A DNA stretch of 64,000 nt from Terriglobus saanensis SP1PR4 (GTDB lineage: Bacteria; Acidobacteriota; Terriglobia; Terriglobales; Acidobacteriaceae): positions 4,340,001 through 4,404,000 of the forward strand of contig NC_014963.1 in NCBI RefSeq assembly GCF_000179915.2. The letters are read 5' to 3'. This document shows positions 17,122 through 25,456 of the stretch, in pieces. The notes under the pieces were generated by a model. It did no database searches. It saw only the letters and a list, made by a program, of their open reading frames with translations, and had not been told where the DNA came from. How positions within the stretch are numbered: position 1 is the stretch's first letter; each line of letters opens with the position of its first letter. The position numbers were made by a program, and so were the translations under genes.

Positions 17122-18044
17122 CAGGCTCCCACCTCGGCAAGGAGACGCTGATCGTCATGCTCTGTCGCGTTTGGGGTGGTCAGGAGTTTATCGCCGATAA
17201 AGATGGAGTTCGCTCCTGCAAAGAACGCGAGAAGCTGTGCTTCATGATTGAGTGAAAGACGGCCTGCGGACAGGCGCACACGTGACTGCGGCATGAGGAT
17301 GCGCGCTACGGCAATGACTCGTATCAGGTCGGTGCTCTTCACGGGATCGGCAGACCGGAGCGGCGTTCCTTCAATCGGAACTAAAAGGTTGATCGGGACC
17401 GATTCCGGCTGCGGCTGCATCGCTGCAAGCTCCGCGAGAAGCCCGCAACGATCGATTTCACTTTCTCCCAGCCCCAGAATCCCCCCGCAGCAGACAGTGA
17501 TTCCAGCTTTGCGCACTGCTTCAATGGTGCGGAGGCGGTCGTCGAAGGTTCGCGTGGTGATGACCTGTCCGTAGAACTCGCGGCTTGTATCCAGGTTGTG
17601 GTTGTAGGCATCGAGACCTGCTTCTTTCAAGCGATGTGCCTGTTCCTGATCCAGCATTCCCAGGGTTGCACATGCTTCAAGTCCGAAGGACTTGACCTCT
17701 CGAACCATGCCGAGAACTCGTTCGAAGGGCTCGCCATAGGGAGCGCTTCTCCAGGCCGCTCCCATGCAGAAGCGGGTTGCTCCGCGCTCTTTCGCGTGTT
17801 GCGCCGCGGTTCGGACTTCGTCAATTGTGAGCAGAGGCAGGCGCGGCACATTCGTAGCGTGGTGGGCCGACTGTGAACAATAGCCGCAATCCTCCGGGCA
17901 GCCACCTGTCTTGATGGAAAGCAACACGCAGCGTTGAACGTCGGCAGGATCATGGCATTGCCGGTGCACCTGATGTGCCTGATCGATCAATTCGAAAAGT
18001 GGAAGATGATAGAGCTCTAACGCGCGTTCAAGAAGCGGATTCAT
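17121..18044 (-). CDS. bioB: Biotin synthase
   Basis: 307 residues. It inserts sulfur into dethiobiotin, the last step of biotin synthesis. The radical SAM motif [10 protein letters not shown] (CxxxCxxC) is at about residue 46, followed by [17 protein letters not shown] and the late motif [15 protein letters not shown], all typical of BioB. The ATG at 18044 is chosen because of an AGAGG six bases upstream; an ATG at 18092 has none. The stop overlaps the start of a TonB-dependent receptor gene. No other bio genes are in the window. Confidence 0.95.
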   Translation of the reverse strand: MNPLLERALELYHLPLFELIDQAHQVHRQCHDPADVQRCVLLSIKTGGCPEDCGYCSQSAHHATNVPRLPLLTIDEVRTAAQHAKERGATRFCMGAAWRSAPYGEPFERVLGMVREVKSFGLEACATLGMLDQEQAHRLKEAGLDAYNHNLDTSREFYGQVITTRTFDDRLRTIEAVRKAGITVCCGGILGLGESEIDRCGLLAELAAMQPQPESVPINLLVPIEGTPLRSADPVKSTDLIRVIAVARILMPQSRVRLSAGRLSLNHEAQLLAFFAGANSIFIGDKLLTTPNATEHDDQRLLAEVGA

Positions 18045-18096
18045 GAAGACCTCTCCCAGAGATTGGGGTACAGGGAGAGAACTTTCAAGCATGGTT

Positions 18097-18145
18097 TTGT
18101 ATCGTCGTAGATAATTGAATTATTCAATCAATCATGACGATGCAA
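18097..18145. promoter_or_regulatory. Dyad-symmetric candidate operator between bioB and a MarR-like remnant
   Basis: TTGTATCGTC (18097-18106) is matched by GACGATGCAA (18136-18145) on the other strand with one mismatch, spaced by 29 nt. The AT-rich centre contains ATTGAATTATTCAAT, itself nearly palindromic. It sits 53 bp upstream of bioB. It does not match the classical BirA box TTGTAAACC well. Confidence 0.35.
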
Positions 18146-18300
18146 ATCGAAACCTCCCGACACAAAGTCTAATGTTCTGCGTTAGTCTCGCCGCCCGCCG
18201 TTTTGATGCACTGAGGACACGCCTGCTGAAAGCGGACGGACTGAGCTTTCTTGAGGCGTTGATTCTTGCGGCACTTTTCGAATCACCTTCTCCCGTTAAA
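18115..18300 (+). pseudogene. Truncated MarR-like regulator, N-terminal part only
   Basis: An open frame divergent to bioB encodes text such as SLMFCVSLAARRF, TRLLKADGLSFLEALILAALFE, which resembles the first helices of a MarR-family regulator up to the start of the DNA-binding domain. At about 18296-18300 the resemblance stops, exactly where the stop codon of the convergent four-gene operon lies. The rest of the frame is merely antisense to that operon. I read it as a regulator gene cut by the arrival of the neighbouring operon. The family call rests on a short segment. Confidence 0.45.
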
Positions 18301-19018
18301 CTGAGGACGCGTTGGCGTTGCGCGGAGTGAACTTGATCATCCCGGCCCGCGGCCGTCCGCCCGCGCTCAGGTCATGGTCCAGAGCCTCGCCCAGCCTGTT
18401 GCCACAAACGTCTTCGAGACGTTCAGAGACGACGAGGCGGTGCTCCCCGGCGCGCCAAGGTTTGCTCGGGATAAGCTGCGCTGCGGTTCCGTCCAGTGCG
18501 AGCGACACACGCGTCTGAACGACCTCTCCGGAAGGGGTCAGGACTCCGATCTCGTCCTCGCAAAGCGCAGCGTCCATAACCCTGTCGAAGTGCATGACGG
18601 CGGGATCGAGGCTCCCCACTGTTGGAGAGACGAGACGCCAGTAGGTCTCGTTGACCGCTTCCAGAACTGGATCGCTTACGCGGAACGTATGGCGCGCTGT
18701 CTGCCCGAACGCCGTGACGACAAGGCTGTACGCCCGCCCAACGACAAGCGCCGGGTCGTGAGGCGGGTCCGCCCCAAGGCCGCGTTTGATCCTTCCCGGC
18801 TCCATCAACACCGTTAGGCGGCGCCCATCAGGTGACCAGAGCTCCTGCGACAACACGAGGAAGGGGTCGCGCACCACCTGATCGTCCTCGTTCAGCAAGC
18901 AGAGTTGGTCACGATCGAAGTGCGCCTCTCCTGGCCTCGGAAAATGTACGTAGAAACGCAGGGTGTTGGCGGGGAGGACCTTGGCCTCAGGAGAGATCCG
19001 GATTGGTATCTCAGTCAT
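18296..19018 (-). CDS. Ig-like domain protein without signal peptide (paralogue of next upstream gene)
   Basis: 240 residues from an ATG with GGGAGTGA upstream, 4 bp after the stop of the previous gene. It is clearly paralogous to that gene: both have PANTLR(F/L)YV, LWSPDGRRLTVL, PGR(I/V)KRG and SLEDV-or-RLEDV, GNR, GEALDHD. The arrangement (two beta-rich halves, each starting with an extreme-value type strand pattern) resembles SbsA-type Ig-like domains. Unlike the paralogue it begins MTEIPIRISPEAKV with no signal peptide, so it should be cytoplasmic. Last gene of a four-gene operon. Function unknown. Confidence 0.75.
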   Translation of the reverse strand: MTEIPIRISPEAKVLPANTLRFYVHFPRPGEAHFDRDQLCLLNEDDQVVRDPFLVLSQELWSPDGRRLTVLMEPGRIKRGLGADPPHDPALVVGRAYSLVVTAFGQTARHTFRVSDPVLEAVNETYWRLVSPTVGSLDPAVMHFDRVMDAALCEDEIGVLTPSGEVVQTRVSLALDGTAAQLIPSKPWRAGEHRLVVSERLEDVCGNRLGEALDHDLSAGGRPRAGMIKFTPRNANASSV

Positions 19019-19022
19019 AAAG

Positions 19023-19772
19023 TCACTCCCGATGACGCTCGACCGTGAAACGGATGGCCAGACTCTCGTGGGGCGCGTCCGGTGAACCGACGTCGTGGTC
19101 GAGCGCTTCCCCGACCCGGTTTCCACTGACGTCTTCCAGGCTGCTCCCTACAGCGAGTCGATAGGCGCCGATGCGCCAGCCGTGCTTCGGACGCCAGGAC
19201 CAGACTCGTCCGCTGGCGGACGCTGTCACCTGCCCAGGTTGGGATCGTCCCTGAGCGTCTACAACTTCAAGTTGGTCGCGCAGAAGAGCGTCGTCCATCT
19301 CACGGTCGAATGTAACCGTAAGGGCCTCACGCGACCCGGCCTTGGGCAAGGCAAGGCGCCAGGTTTGCGGGGCGATGGCTGTGCGGACCGCAGGTGTGAC
19401 CTGGTAGTGAAAGCGCTTGCCGGATACTTCGACTGTAAAACTGCGGCCGACCTGAAGAGGGGCGGCGCTTTCGCCGTCCCCTTCGACGCCTCGTTTGACG
19501 CGACCTGGGTCAAATAAGACCGTAAGGCGCCGGCCATCGGGACTCCAGAGATCCTGACCGAAGTCCATGAACGCCCCGTCGATCGTCCGACCAGCGTCGT
19601 CGAGCAGCCGTAGATCCCGCGTCGCCACCACTCCCCGCGCCGGATGGTCGAAGGTGACATAGAGGCGGAGGGTGTTTGCCGGGATCGATCTCGCCGATGG
19701 CGAGATCGACACCACTTGCGGAGCGGCGCTGGTGGAGGCCAGCGCCATCCCGGCTATGAGGGCAGCGATCAC
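19023..19772 (-). CDS. Secreted Ig-like domain protein
   Basis: 249 residues. The start MIAALIAGMALASTSAAPQ is a Sec signal peptide with an A-x-A-type cleavage site. The mature part has PANTLRLYVTFDHPA and LWSPDGRRLTVLFDPGR in the first half, then LTVTFDREMDD and a conserved EDVSGNRVGEALDHD in the second, which suggests two SbsA-like Ig folds. The ATG overlaps the stop of the upstream propeller gene (ATGA at 19769-19772). With the next gene it forms an exported/unexported paralogue pair. No catalytic motif is seen. Confidence 0.78.
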   Translation of the reverse strand: MIAALIAGMALASTSAAPQVVSISPSARSIPANTLRLYVTFDHPARGVVATRDLRLLDDAGRTIDGAFMDFGQDLWSPDGRRLTVLFDPGRVKRGVEGDGESAAPLQVGRSFTVEVSGKRFHYQVTPAVRTAIAPQTWRLALPKAGSREALTVTFDREMDDALLRDQLEVVDAQGRSQPGQVTASASGRVWSWRPKHGWRIGAYRLAVGSSLEDVSGNRVGEALDHDVGSPDAPHESLAIRFTVERHRE

Positions 19773-21043
19773 TTTCCGCCGGGGCCGCCGCCCTTGAAGT
19801 CTTGCTCCGCCCAGACCTCGCCCAGGTTGTTAACCGGCAATGGAAAAGTCAGCACTGCCTGAAGATTGAGAGAGCCGGAAGGAGCGTCACGCGTTACGGA
19901 CACCAGGTGATTGTCGTCAAGTTTGTCCGCAAACAGGGATGATCCGATAAACATTAGCGACTTGCCCACTGGGCCCAGCGGGTATTCGGCGCGCCAGTCT
20001 CCAACGCCGCCATGAGGCGAATTTTCAGGCAGATAGGCGACCGCCTTCTGCAATCCGGAAATCGGGATCATGCGCGGGTCGTGACCCACATTCGTCACGA
20101 ACAGGCTCGACTCTCCTTTGAACGACACCGAAACAACGCTGAGCGGCTGTCCGTTGCCTATGTCGGCAACGGTCCGACCGGTCACCTTGGCGCCGTCTTT
20201 CAATTCCGCGATCGGGATCTCGACGACCGGGCTGCAAGTGAGAAAGGCGATGAGCGTGTCCTGACCATCGATGGTGGCGAACCCCATGGCGCGGATGGGC
20301 GCTCGGGTCTCATAGCGCTCGTGGGCGACATGGTAGATTCGAACGGCAGTCGATGAGGACCGACCGTTAAAGGGATAGGACACCCGCCGAAGCGTCGATG
20401 AGAATTCCTGGTTAGATATGCCCGCGAGGAACAGCTCTCCATTGTGAACTTTCATGTCGACAATGGTCATGGACCGCATCGGCGTCATCGCCTTGAGGTG
20501 ATCTCGGGCGGCGGCCGTCGGCAAGGGCAAATCGCCAGTTCGGTCACGGAAGTGTTCATCCGGGGTCGGGGCGTCAGGGACAACCCAACTGGTGGGCTTG
20601 GCGCGCGCCAGATCCACCTTGGACAGAACGCCGGCCGGCGAGACCTTCACCAAGGCTGGGCTTCCAGCGCCGAACGAAACCGACAGATAGACGTCGTGGC
20701 TGGTTGGATGGACCGCCATGCCGTTGATGTGGACGCTGGACTTGGGCGTCTTGAGGAGCGCGGCGATCCGGACATCGATACCTTCGATGTCCAAAGCCGC
20801 CGCCATTGTGGAAGCCGCCCCTTCACTCATTGGGTAGGCGAACACCGCACCGCTAATGTTGTCGCCTACGAAGAGGACGCCGTCCGGGCTGAACGTCAGT
20901 GCCCCGGCGTACTGCAGCTTCGCTGCGGCTCGTGAGGACTCGATGGTCGCAGCCCCGGAGGCTGCCTGAGCCGGCGCGGGCGCCAAAGCCAACGTGGCGA
21001 TGATAAGGCCGCTTGCTGCCGGGAGGAGATTGAGCTTCGTCAT
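19769..21043 (-). CDS. Secreted beta-propeller-like protein (paralogue of next upstream gene)
   Basis: 424 residues from the ATG at 21043, preceded by AAAGGAAAAAT. A signal peptide (LIIATLALAPAPAQA) precedes repeating beta-rich text of the NHL/SMP-30/strictosidine-like type: GALTFSPDGVLFVGDN, NGMAVHP, MTIVDMKVHNGELFLAG, ISNQEFSSTLRRV and YHVAHERYETRAP. The same blocks occur in the upstream 395-residue protein, which lacks a signal. The C-terminus is glycine-rich (DFKGGGPGGK). Stop overlaps the next start. Probably periplasmic; substrate or partner unknown. Confidence 0.78.
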   Translation of the reverse strand: MTKLNLLPAASGLIIATLALAPAPAQAASGAATIESSRAAAKLQYAGALTFSPDGVLFVGDNISGAVFAYPMSEGAASTMAAALDIEGIDVRIAALLKTPKSSVHINGMAVHPTSHDVYLSVSFGAGSPALVKVSPAGVLSKVDLARAKPTSWVVPDAPTPDEHFRDRTGDLPLPTAAARDHLKAMTPMRSMTIVDMKVHNGELFLAGISNQEFSSTLRRVSYPFNGRSSSTAVRIYHVAHERYETRAPIRAMGFATIDGQDTLIAFLTCSPVVEIPIAELKDGAKVTGRTVADIGNGQPLSVVSVSFKGESSLFVTNVGHDPRMIPISGLQKAVAYLPENSPHGGVGDWRAEYPLGPVGKSLMFIGSSLFADKLDDNHLVSVTRDAPSGSLNLQAVLTFPLPVNNLGEVWAEQDFKGGGPGGK

Positions 21044-21124
21044 ATTTTTCCTTTTTTTCGGTTCTGGGTTGGGACGGCGCCAGAGATGCACGTCTCTGTC
21101 GCCCTCAAAGGACAAGCCCGCCGT

Positions 21125-22312
21125 TCACGCCGCGTGCTTTGGCGTGAACTGGACGCCTGGGAAATCGGCCTCCACCCAGATCTTGTCTAGCCGTGCGGGC
21201 AGGGGGCTGACCATCAGGGTCTCAAGCGTCAGGTCGCCGGTATCTGCGTAGCGGGTCAGCGAGACGAAGAAGCGGTCACTGAACAGGTCCGCCCGCAACG
21301 ACGATCCGACGAACAGCACCTGTTTGCCGACTGGGCCGGCCGGCATGAAGGGCGATTGGTCCAGCATAGGGCCCTGGGTCGGCCGGTTCTCGGGTGTGAA
21401 GCCTTCGGCGGAGCGGACGCCAGAGAGCGGAACGATCATGGGGCCGCGACCGAGATTTGTGATGAACAGCTTGTCCTCGTCTCCGTCACGGTAGGCGACC
21501 ATGCTGATGGGCTGACCGTTGCCCATATCGCCGATCGTCTTGCCTCTCACCTTCGCGCCGTGCTGCAGCTCTGAAACCGGAATGGTGACGAGTGGGCTGC
21601 AGGCGTACGCGGCGACGAGCGTGTCTACGCCATCGAGCGTGGCGAACTGCATGGTCCGGATCGGCGCGCGCGTTTCGTAGCGGCCATGAGCGACGTGATA
21701 AATCTCCAGTTGGGTCTCGCTGGCTGCCCCAGTGAATGGATAGGCGATTCGGCGCAGCGTGGACGAGAACTCCTGGTTCGAGACGCCAGCGACAAACACC
21801 TCGCCGTCATGAAACTTCAGATCCACGATTGTCATGGACCGGATCGGCGTACGTGCCTTCTCGTCGAAGACCTCTGCAGGCGGATATGGGAAAGTCCCGG
21901 CCCGCGACTTAAAGGTAGCGCTCTCGTCGGGAACGTCGGAGAGTTGGTGCACTGTCACCTTCGATGATGAAAGGTCAAATGGGTGGATCTCGCCGGTAAG
22001 CGAGACGCGCACAATCGCGGGCTCCAGGCGGTCGCCATTGCGCACGCCGACTGACAAGTAAGGCTCGCGCGTTACGGGATGGACGGCCATGCCGTTCATC
22101 AAAAGGCTTTTCGCCGTTACGCCCAGCGCCGCTGCGATCTTTTCGTCAATCGACTCGAAGAGGAAGGGGTCTAGCGAGGCTGGAGCCTGGCCGCGTTCCG
22201 TCTCGAAGGCAAAGACGGCTCCGAGCTTGCTGTCGCCTACGAAGAGGACCCCGTCGGGGTTGAAGGTAAGAGCCCCCGCCGATTGTGGGATGACTTGGTT
22301 GCTGGTGTTCAT
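21125..22312 (-). CDS. Beta-propeller-like protein without signal peptide
   Basis: 395 residues. The ATG at 22312 is preceded by GGAGACTATC; an ATG 12 bp earlier overlaps that binding site. It starts MNTSNQVIPQSAGALTFNPDGV with no export signal. It shares long blocks with the next gene (VLFVGD, NGMAVHP, RSMTIVD, SNQEFSSTLRR, YHVAH, RYETRAPIR, GNGQP, GPVGK), so the two are paralogues. First gene of the four-gene operon, which runs away from an upstream TetR gene. A TetR-site-like motif lies in its 5' region. Function not recognised. Confidence 0.75.
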   Translation of the reverse strand: MNTSNQVIPQSAGALTFNPDGVLFVGDSKLGAVFAFETERGQAPASLDPFLFESIDEKIAAALGVTAKSLLMNGMAVHPVTREPYLSVGVRNGDRLEPAIVRVSLTGEIHPFDLSSSKVTVHQLSDVPDESATFKSRAGTFPYPPAEVFDEKARTPIRSMTIVDLKFHDGEVFVAGVSNQEFSSTLRRIAYPFTGAASETQLEIYHVAHGRYETRAPIRTMQFATLDGVDTLVAAYACSPLVTIPVSELQHGAKVRGKTIGDMGNGQPISMVAYRDGDEDKLFITNLGRGPMIVPLSGVRSAEGFTPENRPTQGPMLDQSPFMPAGPVGKQVLFVGSSLRADLFSDRFFVSLTRYADTGDLTLETLMVSPLPARLDKIWVEADFPGVQFTPKHAA

Positions 22313-22534
22313 GATAGTCTCCATCGATCCGTCCGCTCACGGCGGGAGTGAGATTGAATTAGAAGAGATCGCTCCTGATTGGGAGTCAGGCCGCGACGGT
22401 GGTCATGCCGGAGGAAAGTAAGCCGGGTATTGAAGAACCGACTTGTGTCAACACTTCGATCCCCGGCCACATGTGTCGCAACGATAATGACTGGAATCTT
22501 GCTATCTAATTTTTCCAATGTTTTCGCCCTTTCT

Positions 22535-22550
22535 AGAACGAACGTTCAAG
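22535..22550. promoter_or_regulatory. TetR operator-like site upstream of the four-gene operon
   Basis: AGAACGAACGTTCAAG matches the 16-bp site in front of the tetR gene (GGAACGGACGGTCAAG) at 13 of 16 positions. It lies between the end of tetR and the propeller/Ig operon, about 220 bp before the first operon gene. Confidence 0.5.
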
Positions 22551-22565
22551 TTTAGAACAAATGAA

Positions 22566-23144
22566 TTAACTCAGTGCGGCCAGCGTGACTGACACCACGT
22601 TATCGATCATTGCTTTAGAGGGTCGCGTCTTCGCCATGAGCCGAAGACCGAAAAAGGCATTGACCAGGAACTGCGCCAGCGCAGAAACAGAAGATGAATT
22701 CTTGAGTTCGCGAGCGTCCCTCGCTTGCACCAAACAGAGCTCGAACACTTCTTCCAGCCCATCGCGCCCAATCCGAACTCTCTCTGCGACGGCCTCGTCC
22801 GAACTCCCCAGCTCCGCAGCGGAGTTCGCGGCAAAGCATCCGCGCGCATCACAGACCGTCTGGGAAGCACAACTTTTAAAAATCGCTCGGATAAGCGGTA
22901 AGCCGCCTTTGGGGTGCTTCTTTGTGAGCTCGCTTAGATGGTGCCCGCCCAACGACTGATACCGCATGAGGCTTTGCAGAAACAGCTCATGCTTCGATCC
23001 AAAGGTGTCATAGAGGCTTTGGCGCTGGACACCGGTTGCTTCAACCAGCTCTTGAATGGAAGTCGCTTCGTAGCCGTGCTCCCAGAACAGGTGCATGGCG
23101 GCATCCAGAGCCTCTTCTTGATCGAACTCCTTTGTGCGTGCCAT
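22566..23144 (-). CDS. TetR/AcrR family transcriptional regulator (intact copy)
   Basis: 192 residues. The N-terminal helix-turn-helix is text-book TetR: EALDAAMHLFWEHGYEATS, IQELVEATGVQRQSLYDTFGSKHELF. The C-terminal ligand domain has CASQTVCDARGCFAAN and ends AMIDNVVSVTLAALS. It belongs to the group that regulates small redox or efflux genes in response to electrophiles (family knowledge); the two cysteines may matter. Its first 67 residues and promoter are duplicated as an inverted copy at 25457-25737, and a decayed copy lies at 28389. A site resembling its own operator precedes the four-gene operon just downstream, so control of that operon is likely. Confidence 0.92.
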   Translation of the reverse strand: MARTKEFDQEEALDAAMHLFWEHGYEATSIQELVEATGVQRQSLYDTFGSKHELFLQSLMRYQSLGGHHLSELTKKHPKGGLPLIRAIFKSCASQTVCDARGCFAANSAAELGSSDEAVAERVRIGRDGLEEVFELCLVQARDARELKNSSSVSALAQFLVNAFFGLRLMAKTRPSKAMIDNVVSVTLAALS

Positions 23145-23207
23145 TGCACCATTATACCTTTTTTCTGGAACGGACGGTCAAGTAAGAGGTAAATGAACCA
23201 CATTCTT
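22927..23207 (-). repeat. 281-bp inverted repeat, copy A
   Basis: Covers the tetR promoter and first 70-odd codons. The same 281 bases occur in opposite orientation at 25457-25737; the two translate identically in two frames, so identity is at or near 100 percent. Ends are judged from where the flanks diverge. Confidence 0.85.
23167..23182. promoter_or_regulatory. TetR operator-like site in the tetR promoter
   Basis: GGAACGGACGGTCAAG, 22 bp before the tetR start, overlapping the likely promoter; placed for autoregulation. Related copies at 22535, 25482 and 28659. Confidence 0.5.
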
Positions 23208-23338
23208 GCCGGTATTAATACGGGTCGATGAGCGTATTAGCGATTTTTCGTCGATCCAGGCTCGTTCCTGCCGAATAGCATGTTGACGGAGACCAATTCC
23301 AAATCTCACTCGCAGAATGGAAAAAATCGTCGACGGCC

Positions 23339-24253
23339 CTAAGCCTGTGCCGTCCGGAAAGTTGAGGCATCCCGCCGCGGTGATCTTCCGAAGGTGCGGG
23401 AGTACTCGCGGCTAAACTGTGACGGACTTGCGTATCCCACATCAAAGGCGGCTGTTTCAACATTCGCGTCACCGAACATCATCATCCGTCGTGCTTCCAG
23501 AAGTCGAAGCTGCTTCTGATACTGAAGCGGAGCCATCGATGTAGCGGCTTTGAACTGCCGAAAGAAAGTCGTCGGACTCATGTGCGCGGCTCGGGCCAGA
23601 TCTTCGATGCGGAGTGATTCGCGAAAGCGGTCGCGGAGCAGATGAATGGTCTGCATGAGGTTGCGATCGTGCTCCCCCCCGCCCAGCAAGAGCGTCTGCG
23701 CCCCGCACGGACTGTTCAGCAGCCAGTAGCATAGCTCGCGCATGATGGCCGGATACAGAGCCTTGATGGCCTTGGGTCTGTTCAGGAGCTGGACCGCGCG
23801 CAGAGCACAATCTACGAGTTCGTCATTCATCTCCAGAACGAACGCAACGCACGCCTTATCCTTTATTCGTGCCGGCTGCTCCAACTGAATGTCGTCCGCT
23901 ACCGTTTGCAACATTTCCAGATCAAGCTCGAGCACAAGCCCCAGATAAGGCTGGGTGCTGCTCGCGGCAAATGCTGTGCCACGGGCCGGCATATCGACTG
24001 TTACCACCAGGGCCTGTCCGGCGCTGAAGTCGTAGCGCTTCTTACCGAAGGTCGCGAACTTGCTTCCCTGAACCGTTATGCAGAGGGCTGGCTTAATCAA
24101 GCACTGCATAGGTTGCTTCATTGGGTCGGAACGACGAATAAAAAGACCCTCGATCGGAGTGGTCGTCTGGTTTCTCGCAGCGGCTGTTTCGGTATACCGA
24201 TGCAGGCAGGTTGCGAGCTCTGACAGCTTCGCGGACTGGGTATGTAGCTTCAT
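23339..24253 (-). CDS. AraC family transcriptional regulator
   Basis: 304 residues from the ATG at 24253 (GGTGGTAG upstream); in-frame starts further upstream (to 24310) are possible. The N-terminal half is the AraC_N type (TTPIEGLFIRRSDP, PALCITVQGSKFATFG, PYLGLVLELD). The C-terminal HTH_18 has IEDLARAAHMSPTTFFRQFKA and VAFDVGY-like text (ETAAFDVGYASPSQFSREY, FGRSPR). Members with this N-domain usually control a neighbouring oxidoreductase gene. Here an SDR gene is divergently placed, with a 16-bp near-palindrome between the two. The 281-bp repeats enclose both genes. A decayed copy of the 5' end is at 27598. Confidence 0.92.
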   Translation of the reverse strand: MKLHTQSAKLSELATCLHRYTETAAARNQTTTPIEGLFIRRSDPMKQPMQCLIKPALCITVQGSKFATFGKKRYDFSAGQALVVTVDMPARGTAFAASSTQPYLGLVLELDLEMLQTVADDIQLEQPARIKDKACVAFVLEMNDELVDCALRAVQLLNRPKAIKALYPAIMRELCYWLLNSPCGAQTLLLGGGEHDRNLMQTIHLLRDRFRESLRIEDLARAAHMSPTTFFRQFKAATSMAPLQYQKQLRLLEARRMMMFGDANVETAAFDVGYASPSQFSREYSRTFGRSPRRDASTFRTAQA

Positions 24254-24321
24254 CTCTACCACCGTATTGTATCTGGAAGGATTAGGCATGTTTCTGGAAG
24301 TGCCAGGCATTCACGTAGCCC

Positions 24322-24337
24322 GGTGCAGAGACGTACC
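24322..24337. promoter_or_regulatory. AraC-family operator candidate
   Basis: GGTGCAGAGACGTACC between araC-like and SDR genes; on the other strand GGTACGTCTCTGCACC. The same element, perfectly palindromic at its ends (GGTAC...GTACC), is kept at 27622-27637 next to an AraC remnant. Confidence 0.4.
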
Positions 24338-24448
24338 TTTCTCCATAGAGATGAACTACTCGAAGTAGCGCACCTTCAAGAGGTCGGTTTGGGATTTTTA
24401 CAGACACCGGCTCGACCTCAACATGAGCGGACATAAAGGAATAGAACA

Positions 24449-25195
24449 ATGAAGCTGACAGGCAATACGGTTTTCATCACAGGCGGGGGATCAGGCATCG
24501 GACGCGGTATTGCGGAGGCTCTCCACAATCTCGGCAACAAGGTCATCATCTCTGGCCGGCGGAAAAACCTTCTAGAGGAAGTGACTAAGGCCAACCCAGG
24601 CATGCGGTCGCTGGAACTCGATCTTGAGAACCCCTCCAGCATCGCGTTCGTTTCACAGACACTCATCGAACGGTATCCAGACCTGAACGTTGTCTTCAAC
24701 AACGCTGGCATCATGGAGTTTGATGATGCAGCGGCCATCCTCGACGAAAACTTGCTGACTTCCACAATCACAACGAATCTACTTGGTCCAATTCGGATGA
24801 CGTCGGCGTTGATCGAACACCTCAAGAAGCAGAACGAAGCAGCGGTTCTCTACACAACCTCATGGTTGGCCTTCACTCCGTTCGCTCTTACTGCGGTGTA
24901 TTGCGCGACAAAGGCTGCGATGCACTCCTATGCGTTATCCCAGCGCTACATGCTGCGCGGAACCTCGGTGCGAGTCATCGAAATTGTTCCGCCCTGGACC
25001 CAGACCGACATGTTGAACAGCACGAAAGAACCTCGTGCGATGCCGCTGCAAGAGTTCCTCAACGAAACCATGCGGCTTCTGGGCACCGACACCGACGAAG
25101 TTGTGGTCGAAGGGGCAAAGAGAGTGCGCAATAATGCAGGCCCGAACGAACACCCCTATGTCATCGAGTTCAACAACTGGCTGTCTGGAGTGTAG
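24449..25195 (+). CDS. Short-chain dehydrogenase/reductase
   Basis: 248 residues, AAAGGAAT upstream of the ATG. NAD(P)-binding motif TGGGSGIGRGIA at residues 11-22, then NNAG at about 88, a Ser in YTTSWLA at about 138 and the catalytic YCATK at about 151. Length is normal for a classical SDR, and the text is close to DltE-like oxidoreductases. Divergent from the AraC-type regulator, which probably controls it. It may detoxify a carbonyl compound; substrate unknown. The 3' end abuts short remnant sequence of unclear origin. Confidence 0.92.
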   Translation: MKLTGNTVFITGGGSGIGRGIAEALHNLGNKVIISGRRKNLLEEVTKANPGMRSLELDLENPSSIAFVSQTLIERYPDLNVVFNNAGIMEFDDAAAILDENLLTSTITTNLLGPIRMTSALIEHLKKQNEAAVLYTTSWLAFTPFALTAVYCATKAAMHSYALSQRYMLRGTSVRVIEIVPPWTQTDMLNSTKEPRAMPLQEFLNETMRLLGTDTDEVVVEGAKRVRNNAGPNEHPYVIEFNNWLSGV

Positions 25196-25356
25196 GAGTT
25201 CGGCGTTCTCTCGCCATACTTCGTGAAGCGGTTTTGTCCCACTGGAATCAGGCACAATGCCAGAAATCCCAACACGCACGCGACGAGCAGATAAAGCATC
25301 CGCAACTCCATCCCCTCAACCAAAGAGGAGAACCCAAGAACCGCATAACTCCTTCC

Positions 25357-25395
25357 GGGCACTTTAGCCCGATACAAAACCCTGTCTCAAGGACA
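25357..25395. repeat. Short repeat with a GGGC/GCCC hairpin (copy 1)
   Basis: On the minus strand it reads GTCCTTGAGACAGGGTTTTG followed by TATCGGGC-taaagt-GCCCG. The same block, with about three changes, lies on the plus strand at 31618-31658. Confidence 0.5.
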
Positions 25396-25456
25396 GTGCG
25401 ATTCGGATGCAAGAGACACGCGAAGCGAGTTATCTTCGGGGTGGGTGTGCAGCGTG

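Noticed and set aside
25200-25377. Possible C-terminal remnant of an MFS transporter on the minus strand (one hydrophobic helix LRMLYLLVACVLGFLALCL)
   Set aside because: A single hydrophobic helix next to repeat DNA is not enough to call a gene or a remnant.
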